Origin: Rubrobacter aplysinae
GTDB lineage: Bacteria > Actinomycetota > Rubrobacteria > Rubrobacterales > Rubrobacteraceae
DNA: 56,246 nucleotides
Reading direction: 5' to 3'
Assembly: GCF_001029505.1 (NCBI RefSeq)
Contig: NZ_LEKH01000015.1
Coordinates: forward strand, 1 to 56,246
Below the pieces are notes generated by a model. It searched no databases. It was given only the letters and a program-made list of their open reading frames with translations, and was not told where the DNA came from. This document shows, piece by piece, positions 35,364 through 43,566 of the stretch (its first letter is position 1; each line of letters starts with the position of its first letter). The translations under genes and the position numbers were made by a program.

Positions 35364-35392
35364 CCGGGGGCCGCTCCGGTAGCGGCCCCCGG
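35364..35392. terminator. GC-rich hairpin between the MFS gene and the hydroxybutyrate dehydrogenase gene
   Basis: CCGGGGGCCGCT (35364-35375) and its exact complement (35381-35392) form a 12-bp stem with a 5-nt loop. It lies 30 bp after the MFS transporter stop, on the minus strand. No T run follows, so it may need Rho or may only protect the 3' end, but its position fits a terminator. Confidence 0.6.
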
Positions 35393-35422
35393 AATCCATC
35401 ATCTAACTTCCCCTGACTTACC

Positions 35423-36778
35423 TTACCTGACCCTGGAGCCGCTGGCCTCAGCGCTCTGCGCCCGTTCCGCGGCGTGCGGCGCCTCTATGTCGTCCTGGTA
35501 GCTCTCGGTCGCGAAGTACACGGCGGCGATGGTTATGAGGGCCATGAAGCCGAGGTACACGGCAACCGGCCAGTAGCTACCCGACCAGCCGAGCAGGGCA
35601 ACCGCGATAAAGGGCGAGAGCCCGCCGGCGAAGACCGAGGCGAGCTGGTAGCCCAGCGAGGCCCCGGAGTAGCGCACCCGGGTACTAAAGAGCTCGGAGA
35701 AGAAGGCCCCCTGCACCCCGTACATCGCGGCGTGGCCGACGACCAGCGCGAGGACGATGGCGAGCCAGATCAGCAATGTACTCTCCGTGTTCACCAGCCA
35801 GAAGAACGGGAAGGCAAACACCAGCGAGAATACCGCACCGAACATATACACCGGCCTGCGGCCCACGCGGTCGGTAAGCGCCCCGAAGAACGGTATGGCG
35901 AAAAGCTCGATAAACGAGGCGATCATCACGCCGAGCAGCGCCAGCGTACGCGGCAGCCCGAGCTGGTCCACCACGTAGGTCAGCACGAACACGGAGAACA
36001 CATAGAACGAGCCGTTCTCCGCCACCCGCAGCCCCATCGCTATGAGCACCTGCTTGGGGTACACGCGCAAGACTTCCACTATCGGCATCCGGTGCTGGGA
36101 CCCGGAGTCCTGCACCTGCTGGAAAGCCGGAGACTCAAGTATCTTCAGCCGGATGTACAGCCCGACGGCTATCATAACGACGCTCAGGAGAAACGGTATC
36201 CGCCAGCCCCAGGCGAAGAACTGCTCGTCCGGCAGCAGCGAGAACAGGTAGACCGCGCCGGTACCGAGCAACAGCCCCGCCGGTACCCCGATCTGGGGCC
36301 AGCTACCGTAGAACCCGCGCCTGCTGGGCGGGGAATGCTCGACGGCCATTATTATCGCGCCGCCCCACTCGCCGCCCACGCCGAAGCCCTGGAAGATGCG
36401 CAGGAGCACGAGCAGTATGGGCGCCCAGACCCCTATCTGGTTGTAGGTGGGCAAGAACCCTATGAGCAGCGTCGAGACGCCCATGATCATGAGCGTCGTC
36501 ACCAGCATCGCCTTGCGGCCTATCTTGTCCCCGAAGTGGCCGAACACCACGCCGCCCACGGGCCGGGCGAAGAACCCGACCGCAAACGTAGCCAGCGAAG
36601 CCAGCACGCCCGCCAGCGGCGAGAAGTCCGGGAAGAACACGGTCCCGAAAACGAGCGCCGCCGCCGTTCCGTACAGGAAGTAGTCGTACCATTCTATAGC
36701 CGTCCCGATAAAGCTCGCCAGCGCGACCTTCCGGATCGACTCCTCTCTTATCGCGCCGCCTGAAGCACCTTCCGACAT
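35423..36778 (-). CDS. MFS transporter, metabolite:H+ symporter (ProP/ShiA-like) subfamily
   Basis: This 451-residue major facilitator has 12 hydrophobic segments. MHS-subfamily features are seen: the opening ASFIGTAIEWYDYFLYGTAA, FFPDFSPLAGVLASLATFAVGF, GHFGDKIGRKAMLVTTLMIMG (loop 2-3 motif with GDKIGRK) and FGVGGEWGGAIIMAVEHSP. Members import dicarboxylates, shikimate, alpha-ketoglutarate or betaine with protons; the substrate here cannot be told. ATG 36778 has GGAGGAGCGG before it. It stands alone between the Zn alcohol dehydrogenase and hydroxybutyrate dehydrogenase genes, all on the minus strand. Confidence 0.9.
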   Translation of the reverse strand: MSEGASGGAIREESIRKVALASFIGTAIEWYDYFLYGTAAALVFGTVFFPDFSPLAGVLASLATFAVGFFARPVGGVVFGHFGDKIGRKAMLVTTLMIMGVSTLLIGFLPTYNQIGVWAPILLVLLRIFQGFGVGGEWGGAIIMAVEHSPPSRRGFYGSWPQIGVPAGLLLGTGAVYLFSLLPDEQFFAWGWRIPFLLSVVMIAVGLYIRLKILESPAFQQVQDSGSQHRMPIVEVLRVYPKQVLIAMGLRVAENGSFYVFSVFVLTYVVDQLGLPRTLALLGVMIASFIELFAIPFFGALTDRVGRRPVYMFGAVFSLVFAFPFFWLVNTESTLLIWLAIVLALVVGHAAMYGVQGAFFSELFSTRVRYSGASLGYQLASVFAGGLSPFIAVALLGWSGSYWPVAVYLGFMALITIAAVYFATESYQDDIEAPHAAERAQSAEASGSRVR

Positions 36779-36843
36779 CCGCTCCTCCTATCCCCTTCTC
36801 CTGCGGTCCCCACCGCTCTGTACCAGACTCCGCACTCGATCCG

Positions 36844-37977
36844 CTACATGACCACTATGGCCCTCCCGTTGATCTCGCCGTTATCCAACGCCCGGTACGC
36901 CTCGTCCACCTCTTCCAGCGAATACCTCCTCGTGACGGTCTGCTGTGGGGTAAGAAAGCCCCGGGCCGCGAGGTCGAGTATCTCCGGCATGTCCGTCCGG
37001 GTCCTGCCGCCGTAGGAGCCTATGAGACGCTGACTGCGGCGCACCAGGCGGGTGATCTCGACCGGAGCCGTGGTCTTGCCGGGCGCTATGCCGACCGCGA
37101 CCATCCGTCCGCCGTCCCGGAGCATCCCGGCGGCCTGGGTGAAGGTCTCCGGTCTGCCCAGCGCCTCGAAGGCGACGTCCACGCCTTCACCGCCGGTTAG
37201 CTCCATAACCTTCTCGACGGCGTCCTTCTCGGCCCCGTTCACCGCGTCGGTCGCCCCGAGTCCGCGGGCGGCTTCGAGCTTCTCGGCGGAGACGTCTACC
37301 GCGATTACGCGCGAGGCCCCGAATGCGCGGGCGATCTGGACCATGTTCGATCCGACCCCGCCCATCGCCACCACCGCGGCGGTCTCTCCGGCTCTCAGGT
37401 CGGCCCCGTTGCGCACGGCGCCGTAGGCGGTAAACACGGCGCAGCCCAGGATCGCGGACTCCTCTGGCGGCAACCCTTCGGGCAGCGGGAACACGTCGGT
37501 CACCGGGACCACCGCATACTCCGCGAGCCCGGCCATCGAGTACATCGCGAGCGGCGTCCCATCCTTCCGCTCTAGCCGGGTCTCGCCGTCGTAGAGCACG
37601 CCCTTCAGGCGGTTCATGGAGAAGAACTTCTCGCACACGTCGTCCCGGCCCCGCACGCAGTACCGGCACTCGCCGCACGGCATGATGAAGCTAGCCGCCA
37701 CCGGGGTGCCGGGCTCCGGCCCCTCGACACCGGGCCCGAGGCTCTGTACGGTGCCCGTGATCTCATGCCCGAGCACCGCCGGGGTCGGGAACGGGGTCTC
37801 GTCCTTTATTACATGCAGGTCCGTGTGGCACACGCCGCAGGCCCTGACCTTGACCAGCACCTCCCCGGCCCGGGGCTCTGGTACGGGTATCTCCTCTACC
37901 TTTAGCCCGGTATGCGGGGCTTCGAGCACCGCCGCCCGCATCGAGCCCGCAGCATCTACTGCGCCATCAACCACCAT
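36844..37977 (-). CDS. Zinc-dependent alcohol dehydrogenase (MDR superfamily)
   Basis: This 377-residue medium-chain dehydrogenase has the catalytic-zinc ligands in ACGVCHTDLHV and GHEITG, the four-Cys structural-zinc loop in CGECRYCVRGRDDVC, and the nucleotide-binding VVAMGGVGSNMVQIARAFGA with Asp after strand 2 (VIAVDVSAEK, NAD preference). The substrate may be a primary or aryl alcohol. The ATG at 37977 has AAAGGGG 6 nt upstream, so the 12 residues before MRAAVLEAP are probably translated. Next upstream, 45 bp away, is a DsbA-like isomerase gene on the same strand; both could serve aromatic-compound use. Confidence 0.88.
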   Translation of the reverse strand: MVVDGAVDAAGSMRAAVLEAPHTGLKVEEIPVPEPRAGEVLVKVRACGVCHTDLHVIKDETPFPTPAVLGHEITGTVQSLGPGVEGPEPGTPVAASFIMPCGECRYCVRGRDDVCEKFFSMNRLKGVLYDGETRLERKDGTPLAMYSMAGLAEYAVVPVTDVFPLPEGLPPEESAILGCAVFTAYGAVRNGADLRAGETAAVVAMGGVGSNMVQIARAFGASRVIAVDVSAEKLEAARGLGATDAVNGAEKDAVEKVMELTGGEGVDVAFEALGRPETFTQAAGMLRDGGRMVAVGIAPGKTTAPVEITRLVRRSQRLIGSYGGRTRTDMPEILDLAARGFLTPQQTVTRRYSLEEVDEAYRALDNGEINGRAIVVM

Positions 37978-38022
37978 CTCACCCCTTTCACTCCGCCTGG
38001 TTAGTACCCGGCCATCGGCGTC

Positions 38023-38634
38023 TCAGCCGGCGCGCTCCAGCTCCCGCTCGACGAACTCGAGCCGGTCGTTGCCCCAGAACATCTCGTCGCCCACGAAGAA
38101 CGTCGGCGCGCCGAACGCGCCCCGGTCCAGGGCGTCGGAGGTGGCCTCCTTTAGCTCCTCCTTGACCTCCGGGTCGGCGGCACCGGCGAGCACAGCTTCC
38201 GGGTCGGCCCCGATGCGGCGGGCCACCTCTGAGATGGGGCCGTCCTCGTCGGACTCCTCGCGGCCGCCTGGCGCGCCGTTCTCCTCCCAGTACAGCTTGA
38301 AGGCTTCCCGGGTAAACGGCTCCAGCTCGCCCCGGCCCCGGCAGAACAGGGCCGCCCGCATGGTCTTTAGCGTGCGGAACGGGAACGGCTCCGGGAACCT
38401 CATCGGCAGGCCGTAGTGCTCGGCCCAGCGCTTGAGATCCTGGTTCATGTAGCGGCCCTTCGCCGGGATGGAGACGGGGGCCTGTATCCCGGCGGCGTCG
38501 TGCAGGGCCCCGAGCAGAACCGGGTGCAGAACGAGCTCGGCGTTTTGGCGGGCGCAGATCTCACCCAACCGCCCGTATGCCAGGTACGAGAACGGGCTTA
38601 CAAGATCGTAGAGAAACTCTACCCTTCCCCCCAA
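38023..38634 (-). CDS. 2-hydroxychromene-2-carboxylate isomerase/DsbA-like protein
   Basis: This 203-residue thioredoxin-fold protein belongs to the glutathione-S-transferase kappa/HCCA isomerase group: it begins VEFLYDLVSPFSYLAYGRL, where Ser replaces the thioredoxin Cys, and has LGALHDAAG, NQDLKRWAEHYGLPMRFPEPFP and GAFGAPTFFVGDEMFWGNDRL (cis-Pro loop). HCCA isomerases act in naphthalene degradation, but many relatives in genomes have no known substrate. I take TTG 38634 (GAGGAG 5 nt before it) as start; GTG 38640 overlaps the ribosome site. Confidence 0.85.
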   Translation of the reverse strand: MGGRVEFLYDLVSPFSYLAYGRLGEICARQNAELVLHPVLLGALHDAAGIQAPVSIPAKGRYMNQDLKRWAEHYGLPMRFPEPFPFRTLKTMRAALFCRGRGELEPFTREAFKLYWEENGAPGGREESDEDGPISEVARRIGADPEAVLAGAADPEVKEELKEATSDALDRGAFGAPTFFVGDEMFWGNDRLEFVERELERAG

Positions 38635-38713
38635 GATCACTCCTCTCTTAAACGTCCCAGCCTAGCTCCGCGAGTCTGTAGGCGGAACTCTGGGGCTTCT
38701 GGTGCTTCTTGAG

Positions 38714-38848
38714 CTAGCCTCCGTTGTCCTCGGAGTCGTGACGATGACGTCGGCGTCGGCTCGGGGCGTACACGAACCAGTAAGAGCCTATCAGTATGGC
38801 GACGAAAAGAACCAGGGCCGCCGCGAACTGCAACAACTCGGATCCCAA
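38714..38848 (-). CDS. 44-residue single-pass membrane protein
   Basis: No family is recognised. TTG 38848 is preceded by AGGAGG at an ideal 5-nt spacing. The product has one hydrophobic helix (about 6-28, LQFAAALVLFVAILIGSYW), then a basic stretch of Arg and His (SRRRRHRHD) and an acidic end. The positive stretch after the helix predicts a cytoplasmic C-terminus. Longer open frames through this region have no ribosome site. It lies between the isomerase gene and the divergent fadD promoter region. Confidence 0.6.
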   Translation of the reverse strand: MGSELLQFAAALVLFVAILIGSYWFVYAPSRRRRHRHDSEDNGG

Positions 38849-39012
38849 ACAAACCTCCTCTCGATGGCCTAGATGGTCTCGACGGCCCACGAAGGTCGCA
38901 GACGACCCCGCGGGCGGTCTTCCTCCTCCAACCCTGTTTGACCGGGATTCTACGCTAGCCCGCCCCCGGCCGTCGTGGCGGATTCGGCCGCAGACTCTAT
39001 CTCGGGAAAAAG

Positions 39013-39030
39013 TATAGGGAATATAGGGAA
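39013..39030. repeat. 9-bp perfect tandem repeat in the fadD upstream region
   Basis: TATAGGGAA occurs twice in a row (39013-39021 and 39022-39030), about 90 bp before the TTG of the acyl-CoA ligase gene, in the divergent spacer 38849-39119. The motif resembles the TATAGR elements upstream of the E1/E2 operon. It may be an operator. No clear -35/-10 pair could be fixed; CATAAT near 39089 is a candidate -10. Confidence 0.55.
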
Positions 39031-39119
39031 AACAGATCCCGGTCACGCCCCGCCGAAGACTCCGGGCTATCTGTGCTGGTATCATTACTCATAATTTATC
39101 TCTCGGGAAAGGAGATGCG

Positions 39120-40748
39120 TTGAAGGGTCTTACCTCTGACTATCAGCTAACGCTGCCCGCCATACTAAGGAGGGCGGAAGAGTTGTTCGGCCACAAGGAG
39201 ATCGTCACCCGCCGGCCGGACAAGAGCTTCCACCGCTACACCTACAGCGACTTCGTCCGGCGCTCCAAGAGGCTCGCCGTCGCGCTCGGGGAGCTCGGGC
39301 TACAGAAGGGCGACCGGGTGGCCACGCTCGGCTGGAACTCTTACCAGCATCTGGAGTGCTACTTCGGCCTGCCGTCCGCGGGGCTGGTGATCCACACCCT
39401 GAACCCCCGGCTCTCGCCCGAGGACCTCTCCTACATAATCGGACACGCCGAGGACCGGGTGCTGATCGTGGACGAGACCTTGTTGCCCGTCTTCGAGGGC
39501 ATCCGCGATAAGGTGGACCTCGAAAGGGTCCTCGTCTTTACCTACGAGGGCTCTGACACCGAGATGCCGGATGGCGTTGAGAGGTACGAGGATCTCCTGG
39601 AGCGCGGCGACGAGAGCCGCTTCGAGTATCCGGACCTCGATGAGAACGACGCGGCGGCGCTGTGCTACACCTCCGGCACCACCGGCCGTCCCAAGGGCGC
39701 GCTCTACTCCCACCGGGGCCTGTGCCTGCACTCGATGGCGCTCGCCACCGCCGACGGTATCGGTATAGGCGAGGCCGACACCGTGCTGCCCGTCGTCCCG
39801 ATGTTCCACGTCAACGCCTGGGGAATGCCGTTCACCGCCACCATGACCGGGGCAAAGCAGGTCTTCCCGGGGCCGCACCTGGACCCCGAGAGCCTGCTTG
39901 AGGACCTCGAACAGGAAGAGGTCACCATAACCGCCGGGGTGCCCACGATCTTCCTCGGCGTGTTGCAGACGCTCGACGCCGAACCCGGCGCCTACGACCT
40001 CTCCAGGCTACGGACGCTCGCCGTCGGCGGCTCGGCCGCGCCGGAGTCCATGATCCGGGGCTTCCAGGAGCGCCACGGCCTCTCCATCCTGCACGCCTGG
40101 GGCATGACCGAGACCAGCCCGGTCGCCACCGTCTCCCGGCTCACGAGCGGAGTCCAGGACGCCTCCGAGGACGAGCAGTACCGCTACCGGGCCAAGCAGG
40201 GAATCCCGCTGCCGTTTATCGAGGTGCGGGCGCAGGGCGAGGACGGCTTCATCCCCTGGGACGGCGAGAGCATGGGTGAACTGGAGGTGCGCGGTCCCTG
40301 GGTGTCGCGCTCCTACTACAACACGCCGGAAGGCGACGACAAGTTTACCGGCGACGGCTGGTTCCGCACCGGCGACGTGGTCAGCATAGACCCGCTCGGG
40401 TACGTGGAGATCCGGGACCGGGACAAGGACCTCGTGAAGTCCGGCGGCGAGTGGATCAGCTCCGTGGACCTCGAAAACGCCCTGATGGGCCACGAGGCGG
40501 TCGCCGAGGCGGCTGTAATCGCCATCCCCGACCCCCGCTGGCAGGAACGTCCGCTCGGCGTGGCGGTCCTCAAGGAAGGCGAGAGTGCGACGGCCGAGGA
40601 GCTAATACAGCACCTCGCCGGGAGCGGATTCGCCAAGTGGCAGCTCCCGGACAACGTGGAGTTCGTCGAGGAGATACCACGCACCGCGACCGGCAAGTTC
40701 CTGAAAATGCGGCTGCGCGAGCAGTTCGAGGACTACACCCCGGCATAG
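39120..40748 (+). CDS. Medium/long-chain acyl-CoA synthetase
   Basis: This ligase has 542 residues: loop YTSGTTGRPKGALYSH, the AWGMTETSPV motif, TGDVVSIDPLGYVEIRDRDKD, KSGGEWISSVDLENAL, and the catalytic Lys in RTATGKFLKMRLRE. The KSGGEWISSVDLEN form is typical of the AlkK/medium-chain fatty acyl-CoA synthetase group. TTG 39120 has AAAGGAG 6 nt upstream. It converges with a thioesterase gene, with only 1 bp between the stops. It could feed the crotonases in this window. Confidence 0.9.
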   Translation: MKGLTSDYQLTLPAILRRAEELFGHKEIVTRRPDKSFHRYTYSDFVRRSKRLAVALGELGLQKGDRVATLGWNSYQHLECYFGLPSAGLVIHTLNPRLSPEDLSYIIGHAEDRVLIVDETLLPVFEGIRDKVDLERVLVFTYEGSDTEMPDGVERYEDLLERGDESRFEYPDLDENDAAALCYTSGTTGRPKGALYSHRGLCLHSMALATADGIGIGEADTVLPVVPMFHVNAWGMPFTATMTGAKQVFPGPHLDPESLLEDLEQEEVTITAGVPTIFLGVLQTLDAEPGAYDLSRLRTLAVGGSAAPESMIRGFQERHGLSILHAWGMTETSPVATVSRLTSGVQDASEDEQYRYRAKQGIPLPFIEVRAQGEDGFIPWDGESMGELEVRGPWVSRSYYNTPEGDDKFTGDGWFRTGDVVSIDPLGYVEIRDRDKDLVKSGGEWISSVDLENALMGHEAVAEAAVIAIPDPRWQERPLGVAVLKEGESATAEELIQHLAGSGFAKWQLPDNVEFVEEIPRTATGKFLKMRLREQFEDYTPA

Positions 40749-40749
40749 C

Positions 40750-41178
40750 TTACCCTTCCGAGGGTTCCGAACGCAGAGCTCCGGCAAAATCCTCCGGGAT
40801 GCGTCGGGGCCGGCCGCTGGCTATGTCAACGCAGCCGTGGCGAGTGTAGCCGGTCGAGATCTCCCCGCCGCCGCGCAGTACGGTGTACTCGAACCGGAGC
40901 GAGGCCCGGCCAAGCTCGGCGAGCGTGGTACGCAAGGTTAGCTCGTCGTCGAAGCGGGCCGGGGCGCGGTAGCGGGTCAGGGCCTCGGTGACCACGAGGC
41001 CGATGCCGCGCTCCTCCAGCTCGCGGTAGGAAAGCCCGGCGGCGCGCAGCCACTCGACGCGCCCGATCTCGAAGTACGAGAGATAGTTGGCGTTGTTTAT
41101 GATGCCCTGGGAGTCGGTCTCGCCGTAGCGGGCCCGGATGGGCGTCTCGTGCGCGGCTCCGGCGGCTATCTCAGCTAT
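40750..41178 (-). CDS. 4-hydroxybenzoyl-CoA/YbgC-type thioesterase with apparent AUA start
   Basis: The hotdog domain is complete: ARYGETDSQGIINNANYLSYFEIGR (Asp22 in the catalytic ETDxxG) read across residues 16-40, RVEWLRAAG, and a C-terminal TLAELGRASLRFEYTV strand set, ending 1 bp from the ligase gene. But the frame has no ATG, GTG or TTG between an upstream in-frame TAA (inside the crotonase gene) and GTG 40995, which lies behind the catalytic motif. ATA 41178 would give a normal 142 residues; it begins 1 bp after the crotonase stop with AAGGGA about 8 nt ahead. So either AUA (or another non-AUG codon) initiates, or the start codon has mutated. Function as acyl-CoA thioesterase is well supported. 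Confidence 0.7.
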   Translation of the reverse strand: MAEIAAGAAHETPIRARYGETDSQGIINNANYLSYFEIGRVEWLRAAGLSYRELEERGIGLVVTEALTRYRAPARFDDELTLRTTLAELGRASLRFEYTVLRGGGEISTGYTRHGCVDIASGRPRRIPEDFAGALRSEPSEG

Positions 41179-41179
41179 C

Positions 41180-41953
41180 CTACTGTCCCTTGAAGTCCGG
41201 CTTGCGCTTCTCGGAGAAGGCTCCCATGCCCTCAGCCGCGTCCTCGGTGGAGAACAGCAGAGCGAACTGATCCGCCTCGTACTCCAGGCCGCTTACGAGA
41301 TCCACGTCCAGCGCCTTGTTCGCGGCGGCCTTGGCGTAGCGCACGGCGAGCGGGCCGTTCTTGGAGATCTCGGTCGCAAGCTGCTGGGCTGCGTTGAGCG
41401 CCTCACCCTGCGCGACGACGCGGTTCACGAGGCCCATCTCCTTCGCCTCTGCGGCCTCTATGCGGCGGGCGGAGAAGAGTAGCTCGCTCGCCAGCCCCGA
41501 GCCTATAAGACGTGGCAGCCGCTGGGTCCCGCCCATGCCGGGCAGGATGCCGAGCCCGACCTCGGGGAAACCGAACATCGCGTTATCGGCGGCGATGCGC
41601 ATGTCGCAGGCTAGCGCGATCTCACATCCCCCGCCGAGCGCGAAGCCGTTTACGGCGGCTATGGTCGGCACCGGGCTCCGGTCGAGTAGCGCCATCGCGG
41701 CGTGCCCGATCTCGGCGAACCTCTTTGCCTCGACCGCAGACATCTGGCTCATCTCGGCTATGTCGGCCCCGGCGACGAACGCCTTCTCACCGGCCCCAGT
41801 AACCACGATGGCCGTCGGCGGCTGGCTCTCAAGCTCCAGCAGCGACTGCCCGAGCTCCTCGACAACCTGCGGGCTGATCGCGTTCAGCTTGTCCTGCCGG
41901 TCTATGGTCAGGGTCGCGACGCTACCCTCGCGTTCCACCTTTACGAAATCCAA
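41180..41953 (-). CDS. Enoyl-CoA hydratase (crotonase)
   Basis: This 257-residue protein is a classic crotonase: AFVAGADIAEMS (about 63-74) and NGFALGGGCEIALACDMRIA (about 100-119) with Glu in GGCE, then FPEVGLGILPGMGGTQRLPR, which carries the second catalytic Glu. Both acid residues of a true hydratase are present, unlike in the crotonase at 22362-23165. It probably hydrates crotonyl-CoA or short enoyl-CoA. TTG 41953 has GAGAGGAG upstream. The thioesterase gene follows at once and is likely translationally coupled. Confidence 0.92.
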   Translation of the reverse strand: MDFVKVEREGSVATLTIDRQDKLNAISPQVVEELGQSLLELESQPPTAIVVTGAGEKAFVAGADIAEMSQMSAVEAKRFAEIGHAAMALLDRSPVPTIAAVNGFALGGGCEIALACDMRIAADNAMFGFPEVGLGILPGMGGTQRLPRLIGSGLASELLFSARRIEAAEAKEMGLVNRVVAQGEALNAAQQLATEISKNGPLAVRYAKAAANKALDVDLVSGLEYEADQFALLFSTEDAAEGMGAFSEKRKPDFKGQ

Positions 41954-42154
41954 CGTAGCTCCTCTCGGTCTCCTCCGACTCCTCTATCTCCCTAGTCTCC
42001 CCACAGGGCTCGCACATTCTAGCGGAGTCCACCGTGGCCCGCGCCGGTCCGCCCTTGACGGGCATGCTAGATTCATCCTGTTTGCACGGTGTATTAGATA
42101 AAGTGTTGGATTGCCTGAGACGGCGACCCCGGTGAGGTCGAGTGGAGGCGTAGG

Positions 42155-43465
42155 TTGCAGGAAAGTCTACAGCGGGTTCTAGGCACCCCGGCGGTGCTCC
42201 TGATCGGCATAAACGCGGTGGTCGGCGGCGGCGTGTTCCTTTTGCCGGGCCAGCTCGCGGCGGAGGCGGGGGCTCTGTCGGTGTTCGCGTATCTCGCGGC
42301 AGGGCTACTGGTGATGCTCATGGGGCTCTCCTACTCGGAGGTCGGGACGATGTTCTCGCGCACCGGGGGGCCCGTGGTCTACGCCCAGGAGGCGATGGGC
42401 CGGACGGTCGGGTTCTCGGTGGGTTGGATGACGTGGATGACCTACCTCGCCGGGTGGTCGGTGCTCGCAAACGGCTTCGTGGACTACCTCTCGGACCTCG
42501 TGCCCGGCATCGGGGGCGTCGCCCGGGTGCTGATTATCGCCGGGATAATAGTGATCCTGTGCCTGCTCAACACGCTCGGCGTTCGGCTCGGCTCGGGGGT
42601 GATCCAGGTCTTCTCCGTGGCGAAGCTCGTGCCGCTTCTGGTGCTCGTGGTCGCGGGGCTGACCTTCGCCGGACAGACGGGCAACGCGGGGCTCGGTGCG
42701 GTGCCCGTCGGGGCCGGCGGTTTCCTGGCGGCGGTGTCGCTAACCATCTTCGCCTTCGGCGGCTTCGAGGGGACCACCGTGCCCTCCGGCGAGATGCGCA
42801 ACCCGGGGCGCGCCATCTCGGTCGCCGTGCTCGGCACTCTGGGCGGCGTGACGGTCTTCTACATGCTGATACAGTACGCCTCCCTGCGCATCCAGCCCGG
42901 ACTGGCGGAGACCGGCTCGCCACTAACCTCCGTGGGGGCGGCGATGTTTACCGGCGGCCTGGCGCTGGTGACCATCGGGGCGCTCATCTCCATCTTCGGA
43001 ACCCAGAGCGGCGTCGCGCTGACCGCGCCGCGCAACCTCTACGCCCTCTCCCGGGAGGGGATGCTGCCGGACGTGCTCTCACGGGTACACCCGCGCCTCG
43101 CGACCCCGGTCGTGGCGACCTGGGTGACCGGGGGGCTCGTGCTGGTGCTGGCTACGACCGGCACCTTCGAGCAACTCCTGCTGCTGAACGTCGCCGCCAG
43201 ACTCTACCAGTACCTGATGGTCTGCCTCTCGGCGGCGATCCTGCGCCTGCGCCGGCCTGAGGCAGAGCGTCCCTTCAGGCTGCCGCTCGGGCCGGCCATA
43301 CCGGCGGTCGCCGCCGTCTTGAGCCTCGCGCTGCTCGTAACAGGCCAGGACGCCGTCAACCTGCTGGCCGCGGCCGTCGCCCTCGGCATAGGGCTCCTGC
43401 TATATATCGCCACGAGACTGGCCGCGGCGCGCAATGGTGACAGAGGCGACAGCGAGTCAGGATAG
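42155..43465 (+). CDS. APC superfamily amino acid permease
   Basis: This 436-residue transporter has about 12 hydrophobic helices. The first reads TPAVLLIGINAVVGGGVFLLPG, the helix-1 break that binds the amino acid main chain in this superfamily; SYSEVGTMFSRTGGPVVYAQEA and FAFGGFEGTTVPSGEMRNPGRA are further APC markers. The substrate is undetermined. TTG 42155 has GTGGAGG upstream. It is divergent from the crotonase gene; the 42000-42154 spacer contains an AT-rich stretch near 42080-42115 that could be the promoter. Confidence 0.9.
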   Translation: MQESLQRVLGTPAVLLIGINAVVGGGVFLLPGQLAAEAGALSVFAYLAAGLLVMLMGLSYSEVGTMFSRTGGPVVYAQEAMGRTVGFSVGWMTWMTYLAGWSVLANGFVDYLSDLVPGIGGVARVLIIAGIIVILCLLNTLGVRLGSGVIQVFSVAKLVPLLVLVVAGLTFAGQTGNAGLGAVPVGAGGFLAAVSLTIFAFGGFEGTTVPSGEMRNPGRAISVAVLGTLGGVTVFYMLIQYASLRIQPGLAETGSPLTSVGAAMFTGGLALVTIGALISIFGTQSGVALTAPRNLYALSREGMLPDVLSRVHPRLATPVVATWVTGGLVLVLATTGTFEQLLLLNVAARLYQYLMVCLSAAILRLRRPEAERPFRLPLGPAIPAVAAVLSLALLVTGQDAVNLLAAAVALGIGLLLYIATRLAAARNGDRGDSESG

Positions 43466-43566
43466 CTCGCCGAGGCGCAGCGGGATGCGATGAGGCATGG
43501 AGCCCACTCCGCATAGCACCCATCTCTGCTTCAGCGCGCCCTATCCGGGTAGGTAGCAGGAACCCT

